A stretch of 64,000 nucleotides of DNA from positions 117,871 through 181,870 of the forward strand of contig CAJYIX010000037.1 of NCBI GenBank assembly GCA_913775315.1, in the 5' to 3' direction. Both the position numbers and the translations under genes were made by a program. The notes under the pieces were generated by a model. That model saw nothing but the letters and a program-made list of their open reading frames with translations. It searched no databases and was not told where the DNA came from. Below are positions 1-8,817 of the stretch, in pieces. Each line of letters begins with the position of its first letter. Within the stretch, counting starts at the first letter, position 1. Source of the stretch: an uncultured Sphingomonas sp. GTDB lineage: Bacteria; Pseudomonadota; Alphaproteobacteria; Sphingomonadales; Sphingomonadaceae.

Positions 1-221
1 ACCTCAACCGCCGCGTCATCACGATGCTGGGCGCGGTCTCGCTGACGCAGGGGACGAACACCGTCACCGGCGGGCGGCTGTCGATCAATCTCGACACCGG
101 ACGCGCGGTGATCGACGGGTCGTCGGTCGGCGGTGCAGCCGCGGGCACCTCGACCGACAACGGCGTCGTGCGCCAGAGCGGGCGCGTCACCGGCCGCTTC
201 ACGGTACCGGAACGACAGTAG
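1..221 (+). CDS. lptA: LptA/OstA-family LPS transport protein, 3' end only
   Basis: The open frame enters from outside the window, so only the last 72 or so residues are visible. The pattern [19 protein letters not shown] followed by DTGRAVIDG is typical of the last beta-strands of the periplasmic bridge protein LptA, which carries lipopolysaccharide from the inner membrane to the outer membrane. A Gly/Ser/Thr-rich tail with GRVTGRF follows and the gene ends in TAG. In alphaproteobacteria lptA commonly sits beside lptC and lptB, which would lie to the left of this window. The identification rests on a short C-terminal fragment, so another OstA-like protein is possible. Confidence 0.6.
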   Translation, partial: LNRRVITMLGAVSLTQGTNTVTGGRLSINLDTGRAVIDGSSVGGAAAGTSTDNGVVRQSGRVTGRFTVPERQ

Positions 222-288
222 CACGCGGTTCATCGCGAAAGGTGTAACGCTACTGGAACAACTTGGCCGGATTGTTTATTGTACGGCC

Positions 289-915
289 ATGTCGCCAATC
301 CCTGAACCGGTCCTGACCATCGAGCCTTGGGTCGAGGCGATGATCGCTGACAGCCCGATCGCATCGGTGATTTCCAATCCGCGCATTCAGGACAACCCGA
401 TCGTTGCGTGCAATCAGTCGTTCTGCGCGCTGACCGGTTACGACCGGAACGAGATCGTCGGCCGCAACTGCCGCTTCCTCGCCGGCAAGGGGACCGAGCC
501 CTGGCTGACCGAGGAAATCCGCTCGGGCGTGCGCGAACAGCGGCCGGTGCTGGTCGAGATCCTTAACTACAAGAAGTGCGGCACGCCGTTCCGCAACGCC
601 GTCGTCGTCGCGCCGATGTTCGACGAAAAGGGCGACCTTGCCTATTTCGTCGGCTCGCAGGTCGAGCTGGCCGAGGGCGTCCCCGGCCCCTCCACCAGCC
701 GCCGCATCCGCGCGGCAGAGAGCATCAAGGCCTTGTCGGAGCGGCAGCGTCAGGTGCTGATGCTCGTCGCCAAGGGCCTGCTCAACAAGCAGATCGCCGG
801 CGTGCTGGGGCTTTCGGAAAAGACGGTGAAGATGCACCGGGCGATCGTGATGGAGCGGCTGGGCATCAGCCGCTCGGCCGAAATGGTGCGGCTGGCGGTC
901 GAGGCGGGGCTGTAA
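289..915 (+). CDS. Blue-light LOV-HTH transcription factor, EL222-like
   Basis: This 208-residue protein has an N-terminal LOV (PAS) domain at about residues 15-135 and a LuxR/GerE-type helix-turn-helix at about 145-208. The flavin-binding motif [16 protein letters not shown] is intact, and Cys61 is the residue expected to form the flavin-cysteinyl adduct. [18 protein letters not shown] and [12 protein letters not shown] are nearly the wording I recall for EL222 of Erythrobacter litoralis, in which blue light frees the HTH to dimerise and bind DNA. The ATG at 289 was chosen because the LOV domain starts about 15 residues later; no strong Shine-Dalgarno is visible. It lies 16 kb from the photosynthesis cluster, so a role in light control of that cluster is inference only. 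Confidence 0.88.
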   Translation: MSPIPEPVLTIEPWVEAMIADSPIASVISNPRIQDNPIVACNQSFCALTGYDRNEIVGRNCRFLAGKGTEPWLTEEIRSGVREQRPVLVEILNYKKCGTPFRNAVVVAPMFDEKGDLAYFVGSQVELAEGVPGPSTSRRIRAAESIKALSERQRQVLMLVAKGLLNKQIAGVLGLSEKTVKMHRAIVMERLGISRSAEMVRLAVEAGL

Positions 916-940
916 GGCACGGCACTCCCCCACGCCGTCG

Positions 941-966
941 TCATCCCGGACTTGATGCGGGATCCC
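941..966. repeat. REP-like intergenic palindrome
   Basis: ATCCCG (943-948) and CGGGAT (958-963) form an inverted repeat around a short spacer. This resembles the dispersed TCATCCCGGACTTGAT-type elements common between genes in sphingomonad genomes (my recollection, not a search). It lies between convergent genes and supplies the stop codon and last residues (RDPASSPG) of the minus-strand gene that overlaps it. Confidence 0.5.
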
Positions 967-1276
967 GCTTCTTCCTTCTCCCAAAAGCTACGAGCAAAGC
1001 GCCGGCTACCAAGCTCCACAGCGCCCAGTCGAACGCGAATCGCGCCGGATTTAGCCGGTCGCTTCCCAGCCAGGCCTCGAACGCGTCGGTGCGGCCCACC
1101 ACCGACAAGCCGGGATAATCAAGCGCGTAGCGAAGCGGCCAGCCGCTCGCGACGACGGCGCACCCCCGCTCGCACCCCATGATATCGGGATAGACCGCGA
1201 CCGCCGTCCCCGCCGCGACGAAGCTCGATCCCACCGCCAGCACCAGCCCGAGTGCCGCCACGAGCAGCACCCTCAC
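941..1276 (-). CDS. Hypothetical membrane protein (111 aa)
   Basis: I do not recognise the family. The protein has a hydrophobic N-terminus (LLVAALGLVLAVGSSFVAAG, a signal anchor or first membrane helix), a soluble middle with two Cys close together (MGCERGCAVV), and a second hydrophobic segment near the C-terminus (LWSLVAGALLVAFG) followed by basic residues. The start is a GTG overlapping the ligase stop (GTGA), so it is probably translated after the ligase gene in one operon. The last nine or so residues are read through a REP-like palindrome, suggesting the original C-terminus was changed when that repeat landed. Function unknown. Confidence 0.55.
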   Translation of the reverse strand: MRVLLVAALGLVLAVGSSFVAAGTAVAVYPDIMGCERGCAVVASGWPLRYALDYPGLSVVGRTDAFEAWLGSDRLNPARFAFDWALWSLVAGALLVAFGRRKKRDPASSPG

Positions 1277-2853
1277 GTCACCATCCGCCGCAGCGTTTCG
1301 ATCCGGTCGGCTTCGCCCGCAGGCTTGTCACGGCGGATACGGGCGATGCGGGGGAAGCGCATCGCGAGCCCCGACTTGTGCCGCTTCGACTCGTGGATCG
1401 AATCGAACGCGACCTCCAGCACCAGCGTCTTCTCGACCTCCCGCACGGGGCCGAAACGCTGGACAGTGTGGTTGCGCACGAACCGGTCGAGCCATTTCAG
1501 CTCCTCGTCGGTGAAGCCCGAATAGGCCTTGCCGACGGGCAGCAGCTCGCCCTCCTCGGTCCAGCAGCCGAAGGTATAGTCGCTGTAGAAGCTCGACCGT
1601 TTGCCGCTCCCGCGCTGCGCGTACATCATCACGCAATCGGCGGTCAGCGGATCGCGCTTCCACTTGTACCACAGGCCGACGCGCCGCCCCGCGACATAAG
1701 GGCTGTCGCGCCGCTTGAGCATCACCCCCTCGATCGCCGAGTCGCGGGCGCCCGCCCGCACCTCCCCCAAGGCGGCGAAGTCGATCGAGTCGATCACTCG
1801 GCTGAGATCGAACGTCTCGGGATCGAGCCGCCCGACGAACGCCTCCAGCCGCACGCGCCGCTCGGTCCAGGGCAGCGTGCGCAGGTCCTCCGGCCCGTCG
1901 AACAGAATGTCGTAGAGGCGCACGAAGGCGGGATAGTCGGCAAGCATCTTCGCGGACACGACCTTGCGCCCGAGCCGCTGTTGCAACGCGTTGAAGCTCG
2001 CCGCCTCGCCGCCCTGCGCATCGCCGCGCACGAGCAGTTCGCCGTCGAGCACGCCCGCCGTTCGGAACGCCGCCGCCACCTCCGGGAAACTCCCCGTCAC
2101 GTCGTCGCCCGCGCGGCTGTAGAGGCGCGTCTGACCCGCGACATGGACGAGTTGGACACGAATGCCGTCCCATTTCCACTCGGCGGCATAGTCGGCAAGG
2201 TCGACCGTCCCGTCCTCCAGCGGATGCGCGAGCATGAACGGGCGGAACACCGGCACGTCGGCGGCGGTCGGCTGCGCGCCCCGCCCCTCGGCCCAGTCGA
2301 ACAGCTCGGGATAGGGCGCGTCGATCCCGTGCCACACCTCCTCCACCGCATCGACGTCGAGCCCGAACGCCAGCGCCAGCGCGGTCTTGGCGAGGCGCGC
2401 CGACACGCCCACCCGCAAACCACCGGTCGCGAGCTTCAAGAGCGCGTACCGCTCGTCCGCCTCCAGCCGGTCGAGCATGTCGGCAAGCACCGCGGGCGCG
2501 TCGGAACGGGTGAGCGCCGCCAGCCGGTCGATCACCTGCGCCACGGTCAGCGGCTCGGCGTTGTGCGCGCGCTTCTCCGCCGGTTCGGGCCAGAGCAGCG
2601 CCACCGTCTCCGCAGTGTCGCCGACGAAGTCGCGGCTCATCGCGAACAGCACGGGATCGACCCGTTCGGCGATCAGCGCGCGGATCAGCGCGGGCTTCAC
2701 CGCCGGCAGATCGACTTCGCCGGTCAGCGCCGCCAGCGCCCAGCCGCGATCTGGATCGGGCGTCGCGCGCAGATAGTCGGCGATCAGCTTCAGCTTGGCG
2801 TTGCGCGACCGGGTGTAGATCAGGCGGTCGAGCAGATCGGCAAAGGCGCGCAT
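1273..2853 (-). CDS. ATP-dependent DNA ligase
   Basis: This 526-residue protein has an N-terminal helical DNA-binding region (about 1-200), an adenylation domain with the motif I sequence EWKWDGIR (Lys227 is the expected AMP-accepting lysine), the later motifs ELLVRGD and EGVMLKRRDSPY, and a C-terminal OB-fold ending near RIARIRRDKP. It matches the bacterial ATP-dependent ligase type of about 530 aa that often travels with a ligase-associated exonuclease and helicase for accessory DNA repair. Those partners are not visible here; only the small membrane protein follows. The ATG at 2853 fits the usual MRAFADLLDRL start of the family. It would be additional to the replicative NAD-dependent ligase. 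Confidence 0.9.
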   Translation of the reverse strand: MRAFADLLDRLIYTRSRNAKLKLIADYLRATPDPDRGWALAALTGEVDLPAVKPALIRALIAERVDPVLFAMSRDFVGDTAETVALLWPEPAEKRAHNAEPLTVAQVIDRLAALTRSDAPAVLADMLDRLEADERYALLKLATGGLRVGVSARLAKTALALAFGLDVDAVEEVWHGIDAPYPELFDWAEGRGAQPTAADVPVFRPFMLAHPLEDGTVDLADYAAEWKWDGIRVQLVHVAGQTRLYSRAGDDVTGSFPEVAAAFRTAGVLDGELLVRGDAQGGEAASFNALQQRLGRKVVSAKMLADYPAFVRLYDILFDGPEDLRTLPWTERRVRLEAFVGRLDPETFDLSRVIDSIDFAALGEVRAGARDSAIEGVMLKRRDSPYVAGRRVGLWYKWKRDPLTADCVMMYAQRGSGKRSSFYSDYTFGCWTEEGELLPVGKAYSGFTDEELKWLDRFVRNHTVQRFGPVREVEKTLVLEVAFDSIHESKRHKSGLAMRFPRIARIRRDKPAGEADRIETLRRMVT

Positions 2854-2895
2854 GGCGTCCCTAACGCATCGCCGCCGAAAGGGTGCAACGCGCGG

Positions 2896-3714
2896 CTATT
2901 TCGCCTTCCAGTAGCGGACGTGATCGATCGAGAAGCGCATCGGGAACGCGCCGTCGTCAATTCCCATCTTCCCGCCCCAGTCGCCGCCGACCGCCAGGTT
3001 GAGGATGAGGTGATAGGGCCGGTCGAACGGCCAGGCGCCATGGTTGCCGGGTTTCACGTTCGGCACGCGCATATAGGCGCGGCCGTCCATGCCGATGGTG
3101 ATCGCATCGGGCCGCCAGTCGAGCTGATAGTCGTGATAGGCGGTGCACGAGTCGGGCACGCGCTTCTGCGCCCCGCGCTGCGTCCCCTTCACGTGATTAT
3201 AGTCGCCCGAATGCAGCGTCGCGTGAACGACGCCCGCGTCCCAGCCGACCATCTCCATGATGTCGATTTCGCCCATGTCGGGCCATTTCCCGCCCGTGGG
3301 AAGCAGCCAGACGGCGGGCCAGCTTCCCCGCTCGCATGGCAGCTTCGCGCGGATCGAATAGAAGCCATAGCCGAGCGGCTCACGCGTCACCAGCTTGGCC
3401 GAGCTGTACCCCTGCCCGCCCCAGTCGGCGAAGCGATCCTTCGACAGGGTCTCCCGCCGCGCCTCGATCACCAGCGTGCCCTTCTCGATCCGCGCATTCT
3501 CTCGCCGGTCGGCGGCGTAGTACTGCTTCTCGTTGTTCGCCCACCCTTCGGCATTGCGCGAGGTGTCGTAGCGCCACGCCTTCGCATCGACGCGCGGACC
3601 GTCGAACTCGTCGGCGAAGTCGGGCTTCGTCGCGGGCGCGGCCAGGGGCGCATCGACGCCGTAATTGGTCGCGCCCAGCGTCGCGGTCTGGAGCGCCATC
3701 GCGAGCAGGATCAT
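2896..3714 (-). CDS. Secreted GH16-family beta-glucanase-like glycoside hydrolase
   Basis: This 272-residue protein has a short hydrophobic N-terminus (MILLAMALQTATLGA), probably a signal peptide. The mature domain starts at DEFDG and carries the GH16 catalytic signature GEIDIMEMVG, with Glu149 as the expected nucleophile and Glu154 as acid/base. WPAVWLLP before the motif and the C-terminal FSIDHVRYWK are also characteristic. The family cuts beta-1,3/1,4-glucans, laminarin and related galactans; the substrate cannot be told. The gene begins 10 bp after the molybdenum hydroxylase large-subunit stop, so it may share that transcript although the functions seem unrelated. The ATG at 3714 was chosen because it begins the signal peptide; further upstream the frame has no homologous residues. 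Confidence 0.88.
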   Translation of the reverse strand: MILLAMALQTATLGATNYGVDAPLAAPATKPDFADEFDGPRVDAKAWRYDTSRNAEGWANNEKQYYAADRRENARIEKGTLVIEARRETLSKDRFADWGGQGYSSAKLVTREPLGYGFYSIRAKLPCERGSWPAVWLLPTGGKWPDMGEIDIMEMVGWDAGVVHATLHSGDYNHVKGTQRGAQKRVPDSCTAYHDYQLDWRPDAITIGMDGRAYMRVPNVKPGNHGAWPFDRPYHLILNLAVGGDWGGKMGIDDGAFPMRFSIDHVRYWKAK

Positions 3715-3724
3715 CGTCTTTCCC

Positions 3725-6058
3725 TTACAGCAGCTTGTCGAGCGTGATCGGCAGGTCGCGGACGCGCTTGCCGATGGCATTGTAGATCGCGTTGGCGACC
3801 GCCGCGCCGGTGCCGGTGATGCCGATCTCGCCGATCCCGCGCGCGCCCATCGGCGTGTGCGGATCGGGAATGTCGGTCCAGATCACCTCGATATCCGGGA
3901 CGTCGAGATGCACGGGCAGGTGATATTCGGCGAGGCTCGCGTTCATCACCCGGCCCTTGCGCTCATCGAACTGCGTCTCCTCCATCAGCGCGAGGCCGAG
4001 GCCCATGATGATCCCGCCCCTGAACTGGCTGGCCGCGGTCTTGGGGTTGAGGATCCGCCCGCAATCGAAACTGCCGAGAAAGCGGCTGACGCGCACCTCG
4101 CCGGTGACGGCGTTCACCCGCGCTTCGGCGAACATTGCCGCGTGGCTGTGCATCGACCAGTGCATCATCTCGAGCGGCAACGGCGGCGACGCCTCCGCGC
4201 TCACTGACGGGCGGTTCGCACGCGCGAGAATCGAGGCGTAGCTCTCGTACGCAGCCTCGTCGTCGGCGCGGCACAGGCCAGCATCGCGGCAGGAAAGCTC
4301 GTCGGGCTTGGCCCCCGCGATCGGCGAATCGTTGCCGGCGAGCTTGACGAGCTCGGCCACCAGCGCGCGGTGCGCGGCGACGATCGACGCGCCGATCGAG
4401 GCGGTCTGTTGCGACCCGCCCGCCATCACCGTGCCCGGCAGCGTCGAGTCGCCATAGTGGAAGGCGATTCCCCCGGGCGACAGGCCGAGCCGGTCCGCCG
4501 CCACCTGCGTCGCGGCGGTGGCGGTGCCCATCCCCATCTCGTGCGCGGCGATGTCGATCGTCGCCCCGTCGCCGGTCAGCGTGATGCGCGCCGCACCGCC
4601 GGGCATCCGGTAATAGGGGTAAGTGCCGGTGGCGCAGCCCATGCCGACCCACCACTCCCCCTCGCGCCGCGCGCGCGGGGTCGGCGAGCGGCGATCCCAA
4701 CCGAATTTCTCCGCGCCCATCCGGTAGGCAGCGTCGAGGTGGCGACCCGAGAAGGGCAGGCCCGAAACCGGGTCCTTTTCCGGCTCATTACGTAGCCGCA
4801 GCTCGATCGGATCGATCCCCGCAACCTCCGCCAGCTCGTCGATCGCGCATTCGAGGGCGAAGGTGCCCACCGCCTCGCCCGGCGCGCGCATGAAGGTGTT
4901 GCTGAGCGACTCGATCTCCACCGTCTTGACGTCGAGCAGCATCGTCTCGGTCGCATAGGCGCTGCGCGTCGGCAGGATGAACGGTTCGGGCATCGGACTG
5001 GCCGGCGACTTGGCGGTGAGGCCGGTGTGGATCAGCGCGGTCAGCTTCCCCTCCGCCGTCGCGCCGAGCGCCACACGCTGCTCGGTCGGCGCGCGGCCGC
5101 CGACGATGCGATAGACGCTCTCGCGCGACAGCATCAGCCTGACGGGCCGCTTCGCCAGTTTCGCCGCAGCGGCGGCGCATGCCTGATGCTGCCACAACCC
5201 CTTGCCGCCGAACCCGCCGCCGACGAAGGGCGAGGTGACGACGACCTTGTCCTCGCTCAAACCGAATACGCGGCCGATCGTCCACGCCTCCTGCGCGACC
5301 ATCTGCGTCGTGTCGTGGATGCGCAGCGTCCCGTCGTCCTGCCATTCGCAGGTGAGCGCATGGAGCTCGATCGCATTGTGATTATGCCGCGGTGTCGTGT
5401 AGCGCGCGTCGACGCGGAAATGCGCGGCGGCGAGCGCTTTTTCCGCATCGCCGATCTCGTTGCGGAGCGGCTGGGCCATGAAGCTGCCCTGCTGCGTCCC
5501 CTTCGCCCGCGCCGCGGCAAAAGACGTGACGGCGGGCTCTTCCCTGAACGTCACCGCAATCAGCCCGGCGGCTTCGTCGGCGATCTCCTGCGTCTCGGCG
5601 ACCACGACCGCGACCGGCTGACCGTTCCAGTGGATGCGATCGTCCTGAAGGATCGGAAGCGCGTCCGGCCCCGCCGCCTTGGCCGCCGACATGAACACCG
5701 GCATCGGGTTCATCCGGGGCGCGTTACGGTGTGTCATGACGAGGACGACGCCCGCCACCGCCTCCGCCGCCGCGGTGTCGAGCGCGGCGATGCGCCCCTT
5801 GGGCGTGTCGGCATGGACGATCGCGGCATAGGCCATGTTCGGCAGCGCGACCTCGGCCGAGAAGCGCGCCTGACCTGCCACCTTGAGCGGTCCGTCGAGC
5901 CGCGACAGCGGCTTGCCGACATGGCCGTTCTGCTTGCGGATCAGCGGGTCGGGGGTGCTGCCGGGGATCCACTTGTCCGGGGCGAGCGCCACCGCCTTGG
6001 TCAGCGCCGCCATGGCGAGCCCCTGTGCGCGCGACTTGGCATTGTCGAGGATGCTCAT
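3725..6058 (-). CDS. Xanthine dehydrogenase-family molybdopterin-binding subunit (PaoC/YagR-like)
   Basis: This 777-residue subunit should bind the molybdenum cytosine dinucleotide cofactor and hold the active site of an aldehyde-oxidase or xanthine-dehydrogenase type enzyme. GGFGGKGLWQHQ and the C-terminal GARGIGEIGITG, with the conserved catalytic Glu, are clear family marks. It is the third gene of an iron-sulfur / FAD / Mo operon, with its ATG overlapping the stop of the FAD-subunit gene. The layout and length resemble the E. coli periplasmic aldehyde oxidoreductase PaoABC. No XdhC/PaoD-like cofactor-insertion chaperone is present beside it. The true substrate is unknown. Confidence 0.9.
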   Translation of the reverse strand: MSILDNAKSRAQGLAMAALTKAVALAPDKWIPGSTPDPLIRKQNGHVGKPLSRLDGPLKVAGQARFSAEVALPNMAYAAIVHADTPKGRIAALDTAAAEAVAGVVLVMTHRNAPRMNPMPVFMSAAKAAGPDALPILQDDRIHWNGQPVAVVVAETQEIADEAAGLIAVTFREEPAVTSFAAARAKGTQQGSFMAQPLRNEIGDAEKALAAAHFRVDARYTTPRHNHNAIELHALTCEWQDDGTLRIHDTTQMVAQEAWTIGRVFGLSEDKVVVTSPFVGGGFGGKGLWQHQACAAAAAKLAKRPVRLMLSRESVYRIVGGRAPTEQRVALGATAEGKLTALIHTGLTAKSPASPMPEPFILPTRSAYATETMLLDVKTVEIESLSNTFMRAPGEAVGTFALECAIDELAEVAGIDPIELRLRNEPEKDPVSGLPFSGRHLDAAYRMGAEKFGWDRRSPTPRARREGEWWVGMGCATGTYPYYRMPGGAARITLTGDGATIDIAAHEMGMGTATAATQVAADRLGLSPGGIAFHYGDSTLPGTVMAGGSQQTASIGASIVAAHRALVAELVKLAGNDSPIAGAKPDELSCRDAGLCRADDEAAYESYASILARANRPSVSAEASPPLPLEMMHWSMHSHAAMFAEARVNAVTGEVRVSRFLGSFDCGRILNPKTAASQFRGGIIMGLGLALMEETQFDERKGRVMNASLAEYHLPVHLDVPDIEVIWTDIPDPHTPMGARGIGEIGITGTGAAVANAIYNAIGKRVRDLPITLDKLL

Positions 6059-7038
6059 GCGCCTGCCTCCGAAAGGTCGGAAAGGACCGCAGCGATCGTC
6101 CGCCGCGCCAGCTCGATCTTGAACGCGTTGTCACGCAGCGGCACTGCCGGGCCAAGTTCGGCATCGGCCGCGGCGAGGAAGCTGTCCTCGCCCGCCGCGG
6201 CACCGACCAGCGCCGCTTCGGCCGCATGCGCGCGCCACGGTCGATGCGCCACGCCGCCCAGCGCCAGCCGCACCTCGGCCACCCGGCCGTCCTCGACACG
6301 AAGTGCCGCCGCGACCGAGATCAGCGCGAACGCATAGCTCGCCCGATCGCGCACCTTGCGATAGCGCGAATGCGCGGCGATCGGCAGCGGCGGCAGTTCG
6401 ATGGCGGTGACGAGTTCGCCGGGGACCAGCGCCGTCTCTCGATCGGGCGTGTCGCCGGGCAGCAGGTGGAAGTCGCCGAACGTAATTTGCCGCGCACCCT
6501 GCGGCCCCTCGGTATGCACGGTTGCATCGAGCGCGGTCAGCGCGACGCACAGGTCCGAGGGATGCGTCGCGACGCACGCCTCGCTCGCGCCGAGGATCGC
6601 GTGGATGCGGTTGAACCCGCCCTGCGCGTCGCAGCCCTCGCCCGGCACCCGCTTGTTACAGCGCGAACCCTCGACATCGTAGAAATAGGTGCAGCGCGTC
6701 CGCTGGAGCAGGTTGCCGCCCACCGTCGCCATGTTGCGGATCTGCGCCGACGCCCCCGCGACGATCGCGCGGGTGACGAGCGGGTAGCGGGCGCGGACCA
6801 GCGGATGCCCGGCCAGATCGGTGTTGCGTACCCCCGCCCCGATCCGGAGGCCGCCATCCGCGGTTTCCTCGATCTCGCGGCCGATGCCGCTCACGTCGAC
6901 CAGCGCGGCGGGCGCCTCGATCCGCTCGCGCATCAGGTCGATCAGGTTGGTGCCGCCGCCCAGGAACCGCGCACCGCCGCCCGCCAGTTCGAGCGCCTGT
7001 CCGGGGGCATCCGCGCGCGCATAGGTGAAGGGCGTCAT
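6055..7038 (-). CDS. Molybdenum hydroxylase FAD-binding subunit (PaoB/YagS-like)
   Basis: This 327-residue protein carries FAD-binding loops FLGGGTNLIDLM and ATVGGNLLQRTRC, followed by a Cys-rich insertion (CTYFYDVEGSRCNKR then GEGCD). In E. coli PaoB this insertion carries an extra [4Fe-4S] cluster. It should pass electrons from the 2Fe-2S subunit through FAD to the acceptor. The ATG at 7038 overlaps the stop of the 2Fe-2S gene, and the stop overlaps the start of the Mo-subunit gene, so the three are translationally coupled. The family is certain; the presence of the additional cluster is inferred from the Cys spacing. Confidence 0.88.
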   Translation of the reverse strand: MTPFTYARADAPGQALELAGGGARFLGGGTNLIDLMRERIEAPAALVDVSGIGREIEETADGGLRIGAGVRNTDLAGHPLVRARYPLVTRAIVAGASAQIRNMATVGGNLLQRTRCTYFYDVEGSRCNKRVPGEGCDAQGGFNRIHAILGASEACVATHPSDLCVALTALDATVHTEGPQGARQITFGDFHLLPGDTPDRETALVPGELVTAIELPPLPIAAHSRYRKVRDRASYAFALISVAAALRVEDGRVAEVRLALGGVAHRPWRAHAAEAALVGAAAGEDSFLAAADAELGPAVPLRDNAFKIELARRTIAAVLSDLSEAGA

Positions 7039-7544
7039 GCCGCGTTCTCCAGCCCGAACGCATCCTTGATCGCGGCGATGATGCCGTTGTGCGCGCCGCA
7101 GCGACACAGATTGCCGCTCATCCGCTCGCGCAGTTCCTCGCGGGTCGCGGCGATCGTCTCGGCGGTCACGTCCGCCGTCACGTTGCTGGGCAGGCCGCGG
7201 CGCAATTCCTCGATCATCGCGACCGCCGAACAGATCTGGCCCGGCGTGCAATATCCGCATTGCAGCCCGTCATGCTCGACGAATGCCGCCTGGAGCGGAT
7301 GGAGGTCGCCCGGCGTCCCCAGCCCCTCGATCGTCGTCACCTCAAGCCCGTCGACCTGCACCGCCAGCGTCAGGCAGGACAGCACGCGGCGACCATCGAC
7401 GATCACCGTGCATGCCCCGCACGCGCCCTGATTGCAGCCGACCTTGGTACCGGTCAGGCCCCTGTGTTCACGCAGGAAATCGAGCAGCGAAACGCGCGGA
7501 TCGGTGGGCGGCGGCGCCTCGATCCCGTTGACGATCAATGCCAT
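7035..7544 (-). CDS. Molybdenum hydroxylase 2Fe-2S subunit
   Basis: This 169-residue protein has two [2Fe-2S] domains. The plant-ferredoxin-type site uses Cys37, Cys42, Cys45 and Cys57 (CNQGACGACTV and VLSC). The helical second site uses Cys96 and Cys99 (CGYCTPGQ) and Cys147 and Cys149 (CRCG). It moves electrons from the molybdenum centre to the FAD subunit. It is the first gene of the operon. There is no twin-arginine signal before the first domain, unlike periplasmic PaoA, so the complex here is probably cytoplasmic. The ATG at 7544 directly begins the family sequence MALIVNG. Confidence 0.9.
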   Translation of the reverse strand: MALIVNGIEAPPPTDPRVSLLDFLREHRGLTGTKVGCNQGACGACTVIVDGRRVLSCLTLAVQVDGLEVTTIEGLGTPGDLHPLQAAFVEHDGLQCGYCTPGQICSAVAMIEELRRGLPSNVTADVTAETIAATREELRERMSGNLCRCGAHNGIIAAIKDAFGLENAA

Positions 7545-7591
7545 GCGCCTCTCCTTTTCGAGGCCATGGTAACGGGCGTTTGTGACGGCGG

Positions 7592-8707
7592 CTAGACGGC
7601 CGTTGCACCCTGCCCGCTGCCGGTCCAGCGTCGCTCGACCAGCCGGGCCACGGCGGAGGCAAGGCCGGGACGCACGAACAGCCAGTCGCGGATCATGGGG
7701 CCGGGCTCCGCCCCGATCACCCGCTTGTACCCGCTGTCCCCCGCGCCCCAGTCGACGCGAGCAATGCCGTCCTCGCGCGCGCGCACGAGGTTGCGATAGT
7801 AAAGGAGCTTGCCCGGCGAATGCTTTGAATAATCGGGGATATAGCTGTTGGCGATCGCGTATTTGAGGTCGCCGACGTTCATGTCGAAGCTGAACGCCGC
7901 TGGCCGCCCGCCGACGCGTAGCACCGCGGCCCACATCATCTCTGCCAACACCGGATCGGCGGCGGCGGCGCGCCAGAAGGCGCCGTGCCCGGCGGCGGTG
8001 AACTTCGCATCGCTGCCATCGGTGCGGTCGGCGATCCAACTCGCCTGCTCGATTTGCGCCAGCGCACCGAACTCGCCCTCGGTCCAATCGGCACCGCTGA
8101 CGAACGCCCAGTCGAGGCTTCCGTGCGCGCCCAGATGCTTTTCGTGGAAGCGGTTCTTCTTGAGCGTCGACAGCCGCGGGAACGGCCCCTCCGCATCCTT
8201 GGCGGCCATGTCGAGAAGGAAGCTCGGCGCCACGTCGCGCGGCATCGCCCGCCAGCCGCGTGAGGCGGCAGCCGCACGCAGCAGCGACAGCGCCGGATCG
8301 TCGTCATAGACCGGACCGATCCGCAGCGCCCGCGCCTCTCGCCCGAGCGCATCGAGCAGCGCTTCGCCCGCCTCCACCCCCGCATCCTCGGCCACGGGAA
8401 AACTGCGCATCGGCCAGTAGCAGCCGGGCACCGCGACCAGCCCGAGCAGTGACGGCCCCGCCGGCACGATCGGCAGCGCGGCGACCGCCTGCCCCTCGCT
8501 GGTCACGGTCAGCGTGCGCGCCGACCCGCCATAGGCCGCGAGCGCCGCGGCGAACCAGCCATAGCGCAGGAACCGATGCGTCGGCCGCGCCCGCTCGGCC
8601 ACCGCGTCGATCGCCGCCGACAGGCCGACAACGGCATCCACGCCGTGCGCGGGCGGTAGGCGATCGAACTCGGCGAGCGACATCGGCTTGGTCATCGGGG
8701 GCGGCAT
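7592..8707 (-). CDS. GNAT/FemAB-like acyl or aminoacyl transferase
   Basis: This 371-residue cytoplasmic protein fits the BioF2-like/CelD acetyltransferase group. The N-terminal half has a degenerate GNAT fold (HRFLRYGWFAAALAAYG), and the C-terminal half carries STLKKNRFHEKH and the stretch GKLLYYRNLVRAREDGIARVD typical of the group, which recognises cell-envelope or polysaccharide acceptors. The substrate is not known. It stands alone on the minus strand, 47 bp upstream of the molybdenum hydroxylase operon, and could be its leading gene. Confidence in the superfamily is good; confidence in the specific role is low. Confidence 0.65.
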   Translation of the reverse strand: MPPPMTKPMSLAEFDRLPPAHGVDAVVGLSAAIDAVAERARPTHRFLRYGWFAAALAAYGGSARTLTVTSEGQAVAALPIVPAGPSLLGLVAVPGCYWPMRSFPVAEDAGVEAGEALLDALGREARALRIGPVYDDDPALSLLRAAAASRGWRAMPRDVAPSFLLDMAAKDAEGPFPRLSTLKKNRFHEKHLGAHGSLDWAFVSGADWTEGEFGALAQIEQASWIADRTDGSDAKFTAAGHGAFWRAAAADPVLAEMMWAAVLRVGGRPAAFSFDMNVGDLKYAIANSYIPDYSKHSPGKLLYYRNLVRAREDGIARVDWGAGDSGYKRVIGAEPGPMIRDWLFVRPGLASAVARLVERRWTGSGQGATAV

Positions 8708-8817
8708 AGCCCATGTCGGTTAGCAAGTGGTGGAGGGCGATGCACGGCCGGTCGCAACCGTCGCCGTCCTGTGCCGGATGCCCGCCCCCCGACGGACACC
8801 CGGCGTCCCTCAAACCC

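Noticed and set aside
1252-3747. 831-codon open frame on the plus strand opposite the ligase and GH16 genes
   Set aside because: It crosses two well-supported genes on the other strand, is rich in Arg/His/Pro as expected for the complement of GC-rich codons, and shows no domain.
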